From: Clostridiaceae bacterium OM02-2AC
Lineage (GTDB): Bacteria; Bacillota_I; Bacilli_A; Erysipelotrichales; Erysipelotrichaceae
Length of the DNA stretch: 64,000 nucleotides
Assembly (NCBI GenBank): GCA_003481775.1
Contig: QULU01000019.1
Location: 20,123 to 84,122 of the forward strand
Direction of reading: 5' to 3'
The translations under genes and the position numbers were made by a program. Under the pieces are notes generated by a model, which had not been told where the DNA came from, searched no databases, and saw nothing but the letters and a program-made list of their open reading frames with translations. Below are positions 1 to 13,407 of this stretch, piece by piece. The stretch's first letter is position 1, and each line of letters begins with the position of its first letter.

Positions 1-1
1 T

Positions 2-1522
2 GAGCAGGGAGCTTCCCATGCGGCAGACGGCTATGCGAGAAGTACCGGAAAATGCGGTGTCTGTCTGGCAACCAGCGGACCGGGCGCAACCAATCTGGTC
101 ACCGGTATTGCGACGGCCTATATGGACTCTATTCCCATGGTGGCCATTACCGGCAATGTTCCCAACGATCTGCTGGGCCGTGATTCCTTTCAGGAGGTGA
201 ATATCACGGGCATCACCATGCCGATCACCAAGCATAATTTTATTGTTCAGAAGGTTGAGGATCTGGCAGCTGTGGTACGCAAGGCGTTTGTTATCGCCAA
301 TTCCGGAAGAAAGGGACCGGTTCTGATCGATATACCGAAGGATGTCACCGCAGCAGTTACCGAATATGTTAAGCTGCCGCGTTATCGCATCCGCAAGCTG
401 CCAAAGGTGGATGATGTTGTATTTGAACAGGCGCTGGAGGTCATCCGCAAGGCGGAGCGCCCGATGATCTATGCCGGAGGAGGAATCATTTCCTCCAATG
501 CGACTCGGGAGCTGATGAATTTCTCCAAGCATATGGATATTCCCATCTGCTGTTCCATGATGGGGCTGGGCAGTGTGCCGTATGATTACGATCTGTATCT
601 GGGAATGCTTGGAATGCATGGGACACCGGTTTCCAATTATGCGACTTTGAATACCGATCTGATCATTGCGATCGGCTCACGGTTCTCCGATCGTGTTGCC
701 GGAAATCGAGAGGAATTTGGCAGAGAGGCGAAAATCATTCACTTCGATATCGACGCTTCGGAAATTTCCAAGAATGTAGCCAGTGATATCTCCATTGTCG
801 GAGATGCCCGCTATATTTTGAAGAAAATGATACAGCGTATGCCGGAGACCAAGCATGAGGACTGGACCGGTACATTGAAGGATTTTAAAACCAAGCTGGG
901 TCTTCCAAAGCCAAAGCCCGGAGAGAATGTTGATCCAAGAGATCTGGCTTTGACACTGCATGAAATCGTTGGAGAGGATGCGATCATCGTCACGGATGTC
1001 GGACAGCATCAGATGATCATGGCACAATATTATCAATTCTCACGTCCGCGCAGTTGGATCAGCTCCTGTGGTCTGGGAACGATGGGCTATGGCATGGGAG
1101 CGGCGATGGGAGCCAAGGTTGCCAATCCGCAGCGGCCTGTTATTCTGGTGACAGGAGATGGCAGCTTCCATATGAATATGAATGAGATGGCAGCGGCCGT
1201 CAGCGCCAATATCCCCATTGTCGTGCTAGTCTTTAACAATCATGTTCTGGGCATGGTGCGGCAGTGGCAGACGCTGTTCTACGATCATCGCTATTCCCAT
1301 ACGACAATCGATCGTCAGACGGATTTTGTGAAGCTGGCGGAGGCGTTTGGCGGAAAGGGATTGCGAATCAAAACGCGGCATGACATCGAAGGTGTCATGA
1401 AAGAGGCACTGTCCAGCAAGGTTCCATGCATTGTGGACTGCTGGATTGACAAGGATGACTGTGTCTATCCGATCATACCACCGGGAAAAAGCGGTAAGGA
1501 TATTATCTTATATGGCAACTAG
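2..1522 (+). CDS. ilvB: Acetolactate synthase large subunit (5'-truncated by window)
   Basis: Thiamine-diphosphate enzyme that condenses two pyruvates (or pyruvate and 2-ketobutyrate) in the first shared step of valine, leucine and isoleucine synthesis. The reading frame is open from base 2. The first visible codons read EQGASHAADGYARSTG, so the Glu that activates the ThDP cofactor is the first complete codon in the window and the true start lies upstream. The central FAD/oxidase-like domain and the C-terminal ThDP-binding domain (GDGSFHMNMNE followed by VFNN, around 1160-1240) are intact. It ends 12 bases before ilvN and heads the ilvBNCD operon. Confidence 0.96.
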   Translation, partial: EQGASHAADGYARSTGKCGVCLATSGPGATNLVTGIATAYMDSIPMVAITGNVPNDLLGRDSFQEVNITGITMPITKHNFIVQKVEDLAAVVRKAFVIANSGRKGPVLIDIPKDVTAAVTEYVKLPRYRIRKLPKVDDVVFEQALEVIRKAERPMIYAGGGIISSNATRELMNFSKHMDIPICCSMMGLGSVPYDYDLYLGMLGMHGTPVSNYATLNTDLIIAIGSRFSDRVAGNREEFGREAKIIHFDIDASEISKNVASDISIVGDARYILKKMIQRMPETKHEDWTGTLKDFKTKLGLPKPKPGENVDPRDLALTLHEIVGEDAIIVTDVGQHQMIMAQYYQFSRPRSWISSCGLGTMGYGMGAAMGAKVANPQRPVILVTGDGSFHMNMNEMAAAVSANIPIVVLVFNNHVLGMVRQWQTLFYDHRYSHTTIDRQTDFVKLAEAFGGKGLRIKTRHDIEGVMKEALSSKVPCIVDCWIDKDDCVYPIIPPGKSGKDIILYGN

Positions 1523-1534
1523 GGAGATGAGATT

Positions 1535-3083
<1,549 letters not shown>

Positions 3084-3095
3084 GGAGGCATTGAT

Positions 3096-4760
3096 ATGGG
3101 TAGACCAAGTGATTCTGTCGTTCGAGGAGATGCCTGTGCACCGCAGCGTTCGCTGTTCTATGCACTGGGACTGACAGAAGAAGAATTGAATCGGCCGCTG
3201 ATCGGTGTGGTCAGCGCCTATTCCGAGATTGTTCCAGGGCATCTGCATCTGGATAAGATCACAGAAGCGGTCAAGGCGGGTATCCGCATGGCCGGTGGTA
3301 CCCCGATCATGGTGCCTTCCATCGGTGTGTGCGATGGTATCGCCATGGGACATATCGGTATGAAATATTCTCTGGCATCCCGTGAGCTGATTGCGGACAG
3401 TGTGGAAACGATGGCCAAGGCACATGGCTTTGACGGTCTTGTGCTGGTGCCTAACTGTGATAAGATCGTTCCGGGTATGCTGATGGGAGCATTGCGTGTC
3501 AATGTACCAAGCGTTGTCATGAGCGGCGGTGCCATGCTGCCGGGGAATGACAGAGGAAAGGCGATGAGTCTTTCTACCATGTTTGAGGCAGTCGGTGCCA
3601 AGAAAGCCGGACTGATTGATCAGGCAGAGCTGACGCACATCGAGCAGAATGCCTGTCCGGGCTGCGGCTCCTGTTCCGGTATGTTTACTGCCAATTCCAT
3701 GAACTGTCTGTGTGAGGTACTGGGAATCGCATTGCCTGGCAATGGAACGATTCCTGCAGTGTATTCCGCACGGACCCAGCTGGCGAAGAAGGCCGGTATG
3801 GCGGTCATGGATATGGTGGAAAAGGATATCCGTCCAAGGGATATCGTAAACGAAAAGTCTTTGCGCAATGGTCTTGCCTGTGATATGGCACTGGGCTGTT
3901 CCTCCAATACCGTGCTGCATCTTTTGGCGATTGCCAAGGAAGCAAAGGTAGAACTGGATTTGGATATGATCAATGAGGTTTCCTTGAAAACGCCGAATCT
4001 GTGCAAGCTGGCTCCTGCCGGTCCGGATCACATCGTTGATCTGTATAATGCGGGCGGTGTACAGGCAGTCATGAAGGAGCTGTCAAGAAAGCAGCTGATT
4101 GACACCACGCTGATGACAGTAACGGGTAAGACAGTCGCAGAGAACATTGCGAATGCTGTGAATATGGATACCAATATCATTAAGGATATCGAGCATCCTA
4201 ATTCTGCCACCGGCGGTATTGCCGTGCTGTTTGGTAATATCGCACCCAAGGGCTGCGTTGTAAAGCGCTCTGCGGTTGATCCAAGCATGATGACACATAC
4301 CGGACCTGCCCGTGTGTTTGACAGCGAAGAGGATGCCATTGAGGCAATCTATGCCGGCAGTATTGTAAAGGGAGATGTTGTCGTGATACGCTACGAGGGA
4401 CCAAAGGGTGGTCCTGGTATGCGGGAAATGCTGAATCCGACAAGTGCGCTTGCCGGTATGCAACTGGATAAGGATGTGGCATTGATTACAGACGGACGCT
4501 TCTCCGGGGCAACCCGCGGTGCTGCCATCGGACATGTTTCACCGGAAGCCGCAGCGCAGGGGCCGATTGCTATTATACAGGAAGGGGATTCCATCACGAT
4601 TGATATTCCCAACGGCAGTATCTGCTTGCATGTGGACGCGGCGGAAATTGAGCAGCGCCTGCAGGCATGGGAAAAGCCGGAGCCGAAAATCAAAGAGGGA
4701 TGGCTGTATCGGTATTCCCGTCTTGTTGCCAGTGCAGATGAAGGCGCTGTGCTGAAATAA
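3096..4760 (+). CDS. ilvD: Dihydroxy-acid dehydratase
   Basis: 554 residues. Dehydrates 2,3-dihydroxy-isovalerate or -methylvalerate to the 2-keto acids, the common third step of the pathway. Iron-sulfur cluster cysteines are visible in [11 protein letters not shown] and in [18 protein letters not shown]; the C-terminal half carries the GGPGMREM and [11 protein letters not shown] motifs of the IlvD/Edd family. It follows ilvC by 12 bases with an AAGGAGG ribosome site. A strong terminator follows, so this is the last gene of the operon. Confidence 0.97.
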   Translation: MGRPSDSVVRGDACAPQRSLFYALGLTEEELNRPLIGVVSAYSEIVPGHLHLDKITEAVKAGIRMAGGTPIMVPSIGVCDGIAMGHIGMKYSLASRELIADSVETMAKAHGFDGLVLVPNCDKIVPGMLMGALRVNVPSVVMSGGAMLPGNDRGKAMSLSTMFEAVGAKKAGLIDQAELTHIEQNACPGCGSCSGMFTANSMNCLCEVLGIALPGNGTIPAVYSARTQLAKKAGMAVMDMVEKDIRPRDIVNEKSLRNGLACDMALGCSSNTVLHLLAIAKEAKVELDLDMINEVSLKTPNLCKLAPAGPDHIVDLYNAGGVQAVMKELSRKQLIDTTLMTVTGKTVAENIANAVNMDTNIIKDIEHPNSATGGIAVLFGNIAPKGCVVKRSAVDPSMMTHTGPARVFDSEEDAIEAIYAGSIVKGDVVVIRYEGPKGGPGMREMLNPTSALAGMQLDKDVALITDGRFSGATRGAAIGHVSPEAAAQGPIAIIQEGDSITIDIPNGSICLHVDAAEIEQRLQAWEKPEPKIKEGWLYRYSRLVASADEGAVLK

Positions 4761-4785
4761 GGATAGTAGCCGTTATAATGATGAA

Positions 4786-4830
4786 AGAAAAGATACGATT
4801 GAACAAGATCCTGTTCCTCGTATCTTTTTT
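4786..4830 (+). terminator. Rho-independent terminator of the ilv operon
   Basis: AAAGATACGA pairs with TCGTATCTTT, with a second inner stem GAACA/TGTTC, followed by a six-T run. It closes ilvBNCD. Confidence 0.9.
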
Positions 4831-4952
4831 GTCTTCCAAAGCAGTGTGCAAGAAGCGGCGGTATGCCATCAAATGAAGAGCCTTTGGTATGCAGTCTGGA
4901 CAGGGCACTGCTTGTCTGCAAAAGGAATATGCTCTTTATCGTTATTGTTGCT

Positions 4953-5510
4953 TCACACCACTTCCTGCTCAATCATACGCTCATAGCAAACAGGCTCCTC
5001 AAAGCCGGATACAAGTGTTCCATTTGCATAGCATGCTTCTATGACGGTATAATGGTCACGATACAGCTTCATAACGACATGTAGTGTGATTCCCGGAGCG
5101 ATTTCACTACTTCCTTCACTCGTAAAAACATCGTTTTCAAACGTATACAGGATAGGGGCAAAGGACTGCTTTACGGTAAGCTCGTTGTACGACAGCTGTT
5201 GTACATGCTGCCTGTCAAATTTCTGTGCAAGGGATTCGGAGGGAAGCTCATAGGATATTAGTGCGATACTGCCATCTGAGTGTGCATGATAACGGTAAAG
5301 GTGATGCAGCTCCATCATATGATCTTCATAGCGGTAATAGGTCTCATCAATAACAAAAACATCGTCAAAATTCTTGGGCAGATTGTTGATACGCTCATTC
5401 ACCGGTGTGGTGATATGGATCGCCTGCGGCAGTGAGGTGTGCTCCGTGTGCTGCGCTCTATTTGAATAAGCTCCCTTGATACGGTTTAAGAATATATCCA
5501 GTGTATACAT
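4953..5510 (-). CDS. Hypothetical protein, 185 aa
   Basis: I do not recognise this family. The start is set at the ATG at 5510 because AAAGAGGT lies 7 bases before it; an in-frame ATG 21 bases further upstream has no ribosome site. The protein is soluble, with no signal or membrane segment, and is rich in His, Tyr and acidic residues (for example YRYEDHMMELHHLYRYHAH). It is a lone minus-strand gene between the ilv terminator and the beta-glucoside promoter. A small palindrome TCCGG-TGACT-CCGGA at 5551-5565, just upstream, may be an operator. Confidence 0.75.
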   Translation of the reverse strand: MYTLDIFLNRIKGAYSNRAQHTEHTSLPQAIHITTPVNERINNLPKNFDDVFVIDETYYRYEDHMMELHHLYRYHAHSDGSIALISYELPSESLAQKFDRQHVQQLSYNELTVKQSFAPILYTFENDVFTSEGSSEIAPGITLHVVMKLYRDHYTVIEACYANGTLVSGFEEPVCYERMIEQEVV

Positions 5511-5717
5511 GCAAAATACCTCTTTTCTCATACTCCAAGTATAGCGTATTTCCGGTGACTCCGGATACTGATCTGCTCAGATTTTGCAATGGGTGTCAAA
5601 GATATTGTGGTTGTTTTTATTACCGCTATTCCGATACAGTATCATAATTTTTATGAAAGCAAATCCCTTCTGTATATACAAACGGTCTGCTATATTACCT
5701 GCTTCCACAATTTTCAA

Positions 5718-5755
5718 TGTAACCGTTGACAAACACGATTCCCATCTGCTATACT
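5718..5755 (+). promoter_or_regulatory. Promoter of the beta-glucoside operon with overlapping cre box
   Basis: TTGACA at 5726-5731 and TATACT at 5750-5755 are separated by 18 bp. TGTAACCGTTGACA (5718-5731) fits the catabolite-response consensus TGWNANCGNTNWCA at every fixed position and covers the -35 box. CcpA/HPr-Ser-P binding here would block RNA polymerase, giving repression by preferred sugars. Confidence 0.85.
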
Positions 5756-5768
5756 TTGGATAAAGTAA

Positions 5769-5850
5769 GGATAGTTATTGTGAAAACAAGCTCGACCTGC
5801 TAATCAATAGATCACGGAATTCGTGTTTTTTGATGTGCAGGTCTTTTCTT
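5769..5850 (+). promoter_or_regulatory. RAT antiterminator and overlapping terminator (LicT/BglG target)
   Basis: GGATAGTTATTGTGAAAACA (first 20 bases of the element, continuing to 5799) matches the ribonucleic antiterminator consensus bound by BglG-family proteins. Its 3' side overlaps GACCTGC (5794-5800), which pairs with GCAGGTC (5837-5843) to form a terminator followed by TTTTCTT; an inner stem CACG/CGTG adds stability. LicT binding to the RAT would prevent the terminator and allow transcription into licT itself and the PTS genes. Confidence 0.85.
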
Positions 5851-5868
5851 ATGAGGGAGGCGAGGAGT

Positions 5869-6726
5869 ATGATTTTTAAAAAGCGGCTGAATAACAACGT
5901 GGTCATTGCTCTGGATGAAAACGGACAGGAGAAAATTTTATGCGGGAAAGGCCTTGGCTTTCAGATGAAGGAACAGGAAAGCGTGGAGGAGAGCCGTGTT
6001 GAAAAGGTTTTTGCATTAACGGATCAGGTGATGAACCGACGGCTGCAGGAGCTGTTGGAAACAATTCCCATGGAGCATTTGGAGCTGGCGGAGGAAATCA
6101 TGAACTACGCCAGAATACACATAGATGAAACTGTGAGTGAAAACGTAATTGTGGCACTTTGTGACCATATGTACATGGCGGTGGAGCGGAAAAAGCAAGG
6201 GATAGAAGTAAAAAATGTATTGCTTTGGGATATTCAGAAATTTTATCGGGATGAGTATAAGGTAGGACTGTATGCGATCAAGCTGATCCGGCAGCGCTTC
6301 GGTGTGGAGCTGAGCGAGGATGAGGCAGGCTTTATTGCATTGCATATCGTCAATGGACAACTGCATCTGGAATCAAAATCCGTCAAGGAAATCACGACCC
6401 TGATGCAACAGATTGAAACGATTGTCCGCATGCGCTTCGCGATTTCACTGGACGCTGATTCCGTATATTATTATCGGTTCATCACACATTTGAAATTCTT
6501 TGCAGAACGGATTTTTTCAGAAAAGCAAATTCCAACAAAGGATACAGACGGACTATTGGAGCTGATCAAGGGAAAATATCCGCAGGATGTAGCATGTGTA
6601 TTGGATATAGCTGCTTTTTTGAAGCAGCGCTACGGCTATACGCTGTGTGAAGAGGAAATTCTTTATCTCAGTATTCATATTTCCAGGATACACCAGGTAT
6701 CTGTGAAGGGTGGTGAGGCCGTATAA
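5869..6726 (+). CDS. licT: BglG/LicT-family transcriptional antiterminator
   Basis: 285 residues from the ATG at 5869, which has GAGGCGAGGAG directly before it; a longer frame from 5830 would start inside the terminator. Order: RNA-binding CAT domain (residues 1-55, opening MIFKKRLNNNVVIALDENG), then two PTS-regulated PRD domains with the conserved histidines (LCDHMYMAVERK, FIALHIVNGQ, LYLSIHISR). Phosphorylation by HPr and by the cognate EII controls RNA binding. Autoregulated by the RAT immediately upstream and controls the two following genes. Confidence 0.92.
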   Translation: MIFKKRLNNNVVIALDENGQEKILCGKGLGFQMKEQESVEESRVEKVFALTDQVMNRRLQELLETIPMEHLELAEEIMNYARIHIDETVSENVIVALCDHMYMAVERKKQGIEVKNVLLWDIQKFYRDEYKVGLYAIKLIRQRFGVELSEDEAGFIALHIVNGQLHLESKSVKEITTLMQQIETIVRMRFAISLDADSVYYYRFITHLKFFAERIFSEKQIPTKDTDGLLELIKGKYPQDVACVLDIAAFLKQRYGYTLCEEEILYLSIHISRIHQVSVKGGEAV

Positions 6727-6760
6727 CAGGACGTTGATGAGCTTTAAAAAACAGGAGAAA

Positions 6761-6789
6761 GGATAGTTACATTTAGTTGGCTTGACCTT
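6761..6789 (+). promoter_or_regulatory. Second RAT-like sequence before the PTS gene
   Basis: GGATAGTTACATTTAGTTGG and the following CTTGACCT repeat the start and end of the upstream RAT (GGATAGTTA...GACCT), but the element is about two bases shorter and its centre differs. No convincing T-run terminator follows it. It may be a degenerate or alternative LicT site, or a relic. Confidence 0.45.
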
Positions 6790-6807
6790 TGTTTCACGTA
6801 TGCATAA

Positions 6808-10201
<3,394 letters not shown>

Positions 10202-10623
10202 GGTACCTGCCATGCATCCATGTGATTATTCGCATACCGGTACAGGTTGGAGGACATTGTGTACATTCATTAAAAACACAAGGAGGCAGGAGAGCGAATT
10301 TCGAGGTAAGCGGCAGGTTTGCGAACTGTTTTCTGGTAGCCTTCCATTTACGAAAAGTCATTATTCTAAATAATTATCATTTCCTATGGCACCTTCTAAC
10401 GCAAATAACACGTTCATCTCATCATATTGCAGGAAAATTTATGAAGCGGGATACGCGCGAAGGCAAGAAAGATTCGTGTACAGCTTATATAGATAAGATG
10501 GTAGCATTTATCAAGCAAGGCAGGGAATACAGGTTCTCTGCTTTTCTTGCGCTGACCTACCTTGCATAATCAGCAGGATCAGACAAATTGCTTTGCTTAA
10601 ACAGCAGTTGTATACCGTTTCCT
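10202..10623. other. Stretch without a convincing gene
   Basis: The only long frame (10222-10569, + strand) has atypical composition, no good ribosome site and no recognisable domain, so I treat it as non-coding. A hairpin GCAGGGAA-TACAGG-TTCTCTGC followed by TTTTCTT (about 10515-10550) may be the terminator of the beta-glucoside operon. Confidence 0.5.
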
Positions 10624-10671
10624 TGTTAGCAGTGCTAACAGAAAGCTAAAAAAGAATGAACATTGTTCATT
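10624..10671. promoter_or_regulatory. Two palindromes upstream of tetR, including probable TetR operator
   Basis: TGTTAGCA-G-TGCTAACA (10624-10640) is a perfect 17-bp palindrome. AATGAACA-T-TGTTCATT (10655-10671) is another, and recurs with one change at 11349-11365 before the methyltransferase gene. The second lies about 45 bp before the TetR start, so autoregulation is likely. The owner of the first palindrome is unknown. Confidence 0.75.
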
Positions 10672-10715
10672 GACTGCTGCGGAAAACCTGGTATACTTTA
10701 CATGAAGGTGATGCT

Positions 10716-11324
10716 ATGGGACACAAAATACGGACGAGGGTTGTGAAGGACCCTGCAGAAAGAAAACGGGAAATACTGGATGCAGCGATGGGGCTGTTTG
10801 CTGAAAATGGCTATGAGCAGACATCCATGCGTGATATCGCACGTCATCTCGATATTTCACTGGGCCTTTGCTATCGCTATTATGATAGCAAGCAGAAGCT
10901 TTTTCAAGAGGCGATGCAGCAGTACGTAGAGGAGATATGTGCTGTCTATCTGGTCACACTCCATGATGAAACCAAGGATTTGAAGGAAAAGCTTGATCTG
11001 CTATTTCACATGCTGGAAGAGGAGGAGCAGCAGATGCGCTATCACGACTTCTTCCATCGACCGGAGAATATCGGCTTTCATGAAGAGCTGGCAGTGAAGC
11101 TGTGCAAGTACATGCAGCCACACCTGCAGCAGGAGCTGCACCGGTATGTAAAAAAGCATCATCTGAAGGTGCGGCATGAGGAATTGCTGCTCAGCTTTCT
11201 GACCTATGGACAGATCGGTATCCATGCATCCATGCGCTCACCGGATCCACAGCTGCTCCACCAGCTGCGTGTGTATATCGATCTGCTGCTGAAACAGGAA
11301 TGTATCCCTGATAACACCATTTGA
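10716..11324 (+). CDS. TetR/AcrR-family transcriptional regulator
   Basis: 202 residues. N-terminal helix-turn-helix at about residues 14-60 (REILDAAMGLFAENGYEQTS then MRDIARHLDISLGLCYRYY). The C-terminal ligand domain is helical and very rich in Glu, Gln and His, with no recognised ligand. The gene lies between two copies of the same palindrome, its likely operator. Its stop codon lies inside a terminator hairpin, so it is transcribed separately from the downstream genes. Confidence 0.9.
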   Translation: MGHKIRTRVVKDPAERKREILDAAMGLFAENGYEQTSMRDIARHLDISLGLCYRYYDSKQKLFQEAMQQYVEEICAVYLVTLHDETKDLKEKLDLLFHMLEEEEQQMRYHDFFHRPENIGFHEELAVKLCKYMQPHLQQELHRYVKKHHLKVRHEELLLSFLTYGQIGIHASMRSPDPQLLHQLRVYIDLLLKQECIPDNTI

Positions 11325-11340
11325 TCAGGGATTGCTTTTT
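11306..11340 (+). terminator. Terminator overlapping the tetR stop codon
   Basis: CCCTGAT (11306-11312) pairs with ATCAGGG (11324-11330), followed by ATTGCTTTTT. It separates tetR from the operator and genes downstream. Confidence 0.85.
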
Positions 11341-11348
11341 GAGAAATG

Positions 11349-11365
11349 AATGAACATCGTTCATT
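11349..11365. promoter_or_regulatory. TetR operator copy before the methyltransferase gene
   Basis: AATGAACATCGTTCATT differs by one base from the palindrome at 10655-10671. It lies between the tetR terminator and the ribosome site AAAGGAGGAG of the next gene, pointing to repression of that operon by the adjacent TetR protein. Confidence 0.8.
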
Positions 11366-11380
11366 AAAGGAGGAGCTACT

Positions 11381-11986
11381 ATGAATAAAACAGAACAATC
11401 ACGAATTGCATTTGATAAACAGGCAGATACCTATGATACCGCCTGCAGCGGAAAACATGCAAGGGAGCTGTATCCGTTCATGCTGGAGATGATGATACAG
11501 CTTCCTGTGCGGGATGTATTGGATCTGGGATGTGGTACCTGTGCGCTGATGAAGCAGCTGTATGATGAGGATAGCGGGCGCCGGTTTACGGGAATTGATC
11601 TGAGTAAAAACATGCTGCGTATGGGAAAGCAGGTGATGAAGGGGCGAGCAAAGCTGCTGTTGGGTGATGCGGCAAAGCTGCCTTTTCCCGATGCGAGCTT
11701 TGATCTGGTATACTGCAACGATTCCTTTCATCATTATTCTGATCCCTGCAGGGTATTGCAGGAAGTGGGGAGGGTATTGCGATATGGCGGCTTTTTTGTA
11801 ATTGGTGATTGTACACAGGGGGCAGTATCTCGAAGAATCATGAATCTGTATTTCCGTTTTCAAAGGGAGGGGGATGTACATATGTACAGTGAAAAGGAGA
11901 TTCGTATGCTGCTGCAGAAGCAGCTGCATGATGTACATGTGCAAAGAGTCAATGAGCGCAGCTTAATTGCATGGGGTGTGAAATGA
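11381..11986 (+). CDS. Class I SAM-dependent methyltransferase
   Basis: 201 residues with the SAM-binding motif VLDLGCGTC (about residues 46-54), the second acidic motif TGIDLSKNMLRMGK and the post-motif FDLVYCNDSFHHY. This places it with UbiE/small-molecule methyltransferases; the substrate cannot be told from the sequence. It is preceded by a TetR operator and its stop overlaps the start of the next gene (ATGA), so expression is coupled and likely induced by the TetR ligand. Confidence 0.9.
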   Translation: MNKTEQSRIAFDKQADTYDTACSGKHARELYPFMLEMMIQLPVRDVLDLGCGTCALMKQLYDEDSGRRFTGIDLSKNMLRMGKQVMKGRAKLLLGDAAKLPFPDASFDLVYCNDSFHHYSDPCRVLQEVGRVLRYGGFFVIGDCTQGAVSRRIMNLYFRFQREGDVHMYSEKEIRMLLQKQLHDVHVQRVNERSLIAWGVK

Positions 11987-12366
11987 TGCTGACAGCCTCA
12001 CAGCAGAAATATCTGCAGGTCATCGATATACTGGAGCAGGAACAGAGGGTGGTACGTCAGATTGATATCGCTGTCTATCTTGGATATTCCCGGGCCAGTG
12101 TCTGCCGTGCAATCAAACGTCTGGAAGCAAAGGGACTGCTTTTGCAAAGGGAGCATGCCATCAGGCTGAATGCATCTGGCAAAGCACTTGGCAGATATCT
12201 AAATGCCGTAAGAATCCGTATGCAGGAGGCACTGAGCGCTTACGGATTTCACGAGGGGCTGGATGCAGTGACTGCTTTACAGCTTCCCATTTGCTTACAG
12301 AAGGAATTGATGAGGAATGCTGGTCATATACCGGCTGCCTCTGGTATAATAAAGCAAAGGAAATGA
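11983..12366 (+). CDS. DtxR/MarR-like winged-helix regulator, short
   Basis: 127 residues from the ATG of the ATGA overlap at 11983. The N-terminal winged helix (LTASQQKYLQVIDILEQE, then IDIAVYLGYSRASVCRAIKR, then LNASGKALG) resembles the DNA-binding domain of DtxR/MntR proteins, including the final segment that leads to the dimer helix. The clear metal-ligand pattern and the SH3-like domain of full DtxR proteins are not seen, so its metal response is uncertain. Confidence 0.75.
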   Translation: MMLTASQQKYLQVIDILEQEQRVVRQIDIAVYLGYSRASVCRAIKRLEAKGLLLQREHAIRLNASGKALGRYLNAVRIRMQEALSAYGFHEGLDAVTALQLPICLQKELMRNAGHIPAASGIIKQRK

Positions 12367-12376
12367 GGATGAAAAG

Positions 12377-12946
12377 ATGGAGAAAAAACGCTGTTTCTGG
12401 GCAGAAAACGTGCCTGAAATTTATGTTCGCTATCATGATGAGGAGTGGGGAAGAGAGGTGCATGACGACCATAAGCTGTTTGAGATGCTGCTTCTGGAAT
12501 CGTTTCAGGCTGGACTGTCATGGCTTACGATTTTGAAAAAGCGGGAGGCATTTCGGGAAGCCTTTGATGGCTTTGATGTCGCAAGGGTCGCAGGCTATAG
12601 CGAGGAAAAACAGAAGGAGCTCTTGCAGAACCCCGGTATTATCCGAAATCGTCTGAAGATCAAGGCTGCTGTGAAAAATGCTGCTGTCTTTCAGCAAATA
12701 CAAAAGGAATACGGTAGCTTTTCCGCCTATTTATGGGGCTTCAGCGAGGGAAGGGTGATGTATCGAACACAGAAGGAGCTGCCAACACACACCGCGCTTT
12801 CCGATGAAATCAGCGCAGATCTGTACAAACGCGGTATGCGGTTTGTCGGAAGTGTGATTATCTATTCCTATCTGCAGGCTGTCGGCATTGTGAATGATCA
12901 CGAGCCGGACTGTTTTCTGCACAGCAGCGCAAGCATATGCAAATAG
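12377..12946 (+). CDS. tag: DNA-3-methyladenine glycosylase I
   Basis: 189 residues. Removes 3-methyladenine from alkylated DNA. The zinc-snap ligands are present: Cys6 in KRCFWAEN, His20 in VRYHDEEWG, and His175 and Cys179 in NDHEPDCF, the same C-terminal spacing as the E. coli enzyme. The segment LLLESFQAGLSWLTILKKR matches the glycosylase fold. It follows the DtxR-like gene by 10 bases and probably belongs to the TetR-controlled operon. Confidence 0.95.
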   Translation: MEKKRCFWAENVPEIYVRYHDEEWGREVHDDHKLFEMLLLESFQAGLSWLTILKKREAFREAFDGFDVARVAGYSEEKQKELLQNPGIIRNRLKIKAAVKNAAVFQQIQKEYGSFSAYLWGFSEGRVMYRTQKELPTHTALSDEISADLYKRGMRFVGSVIIYSYLQAVGIVNDHEPDCFLHSSASICK

Positions 12947-13053
12947 CAGCAAATCAGATTTGCAGACTGTCGGTATTGTGAATGTTCACGCATCGAACTG
13001 TTTTTCTGTACCGCAACGCCAACACATGCAAATAGCATCAGCTGCGAATCAGA
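12873..13053 (+). repeat. Imperfect tandem duplication of the tag 3' end
   Basis: About 87 bases covering the last codons of tag (12873-12959) recur immediately downstream (12961-13053). Matching landmarks in both copies: GCTGTCGGCATTGTGAATG against ACTGTCGGTATTGTGAATG, GACTGTTTT against AACTGTTTTT, and ATGCAAATAGCA in each. The second copy has point changes and small indels and is not coding, so the duplication is old. Confidence 0.85.
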
Positions 13054-13407
13054 ATATGCATTAGTCCTCGGCTTCTGAATATAGTGGACTGCATTGTCTG
13101 CTACAATCTTACTCGCTTTCGGCTATCATTTAAAAGCTGCATAAGAAAAGGGGCGCTTTGGCGCTTTGCTTTTCATGATGATCGATTTGATCCATTCCTC
13201 TGTAATTCTGTGGCAGTGCATGCTTTTTATTCACTAGAAGCACTCCATTGACGTAATACGGCTCAACCAATGCGGCTGCCTGCGTATTTTTCTGTACTGC
13301 TTTCATGGAAGTATAAGAAAAAGGGCATGGAGCTGACAGGGCAAGATTGATGACGCAGGAGTACAGGAAACCTGCTATACTTTTCCAGAAAGTTAGGAGG
13401 TAATGCC
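13054..13407. other. Stretch without a gene
   Basis: No supported coding frame. A GC-rich hairpin-like segment GGGGCGC-TTTG-GCGCTTT with TTTT behind it (about 13147-13173) could be a weak terminator. TATACT at 13376-13381, about 27 bp before the next start codon, looks like the -10 of the AraC gene. Confidence 0.5.

Noticed and set aside
10222..10569. 115-codon + strand frame after the beta-glucosidase gene
   Set aside because: No ribosome site, odd composition, no domain, and it covers a likely terminator hairpin.
13147..13173. GC-rich hairpin as a terminator after tag
   Set aside because: Much of the stem relies on G-U pairs and the T-run is short; noted only as possible.
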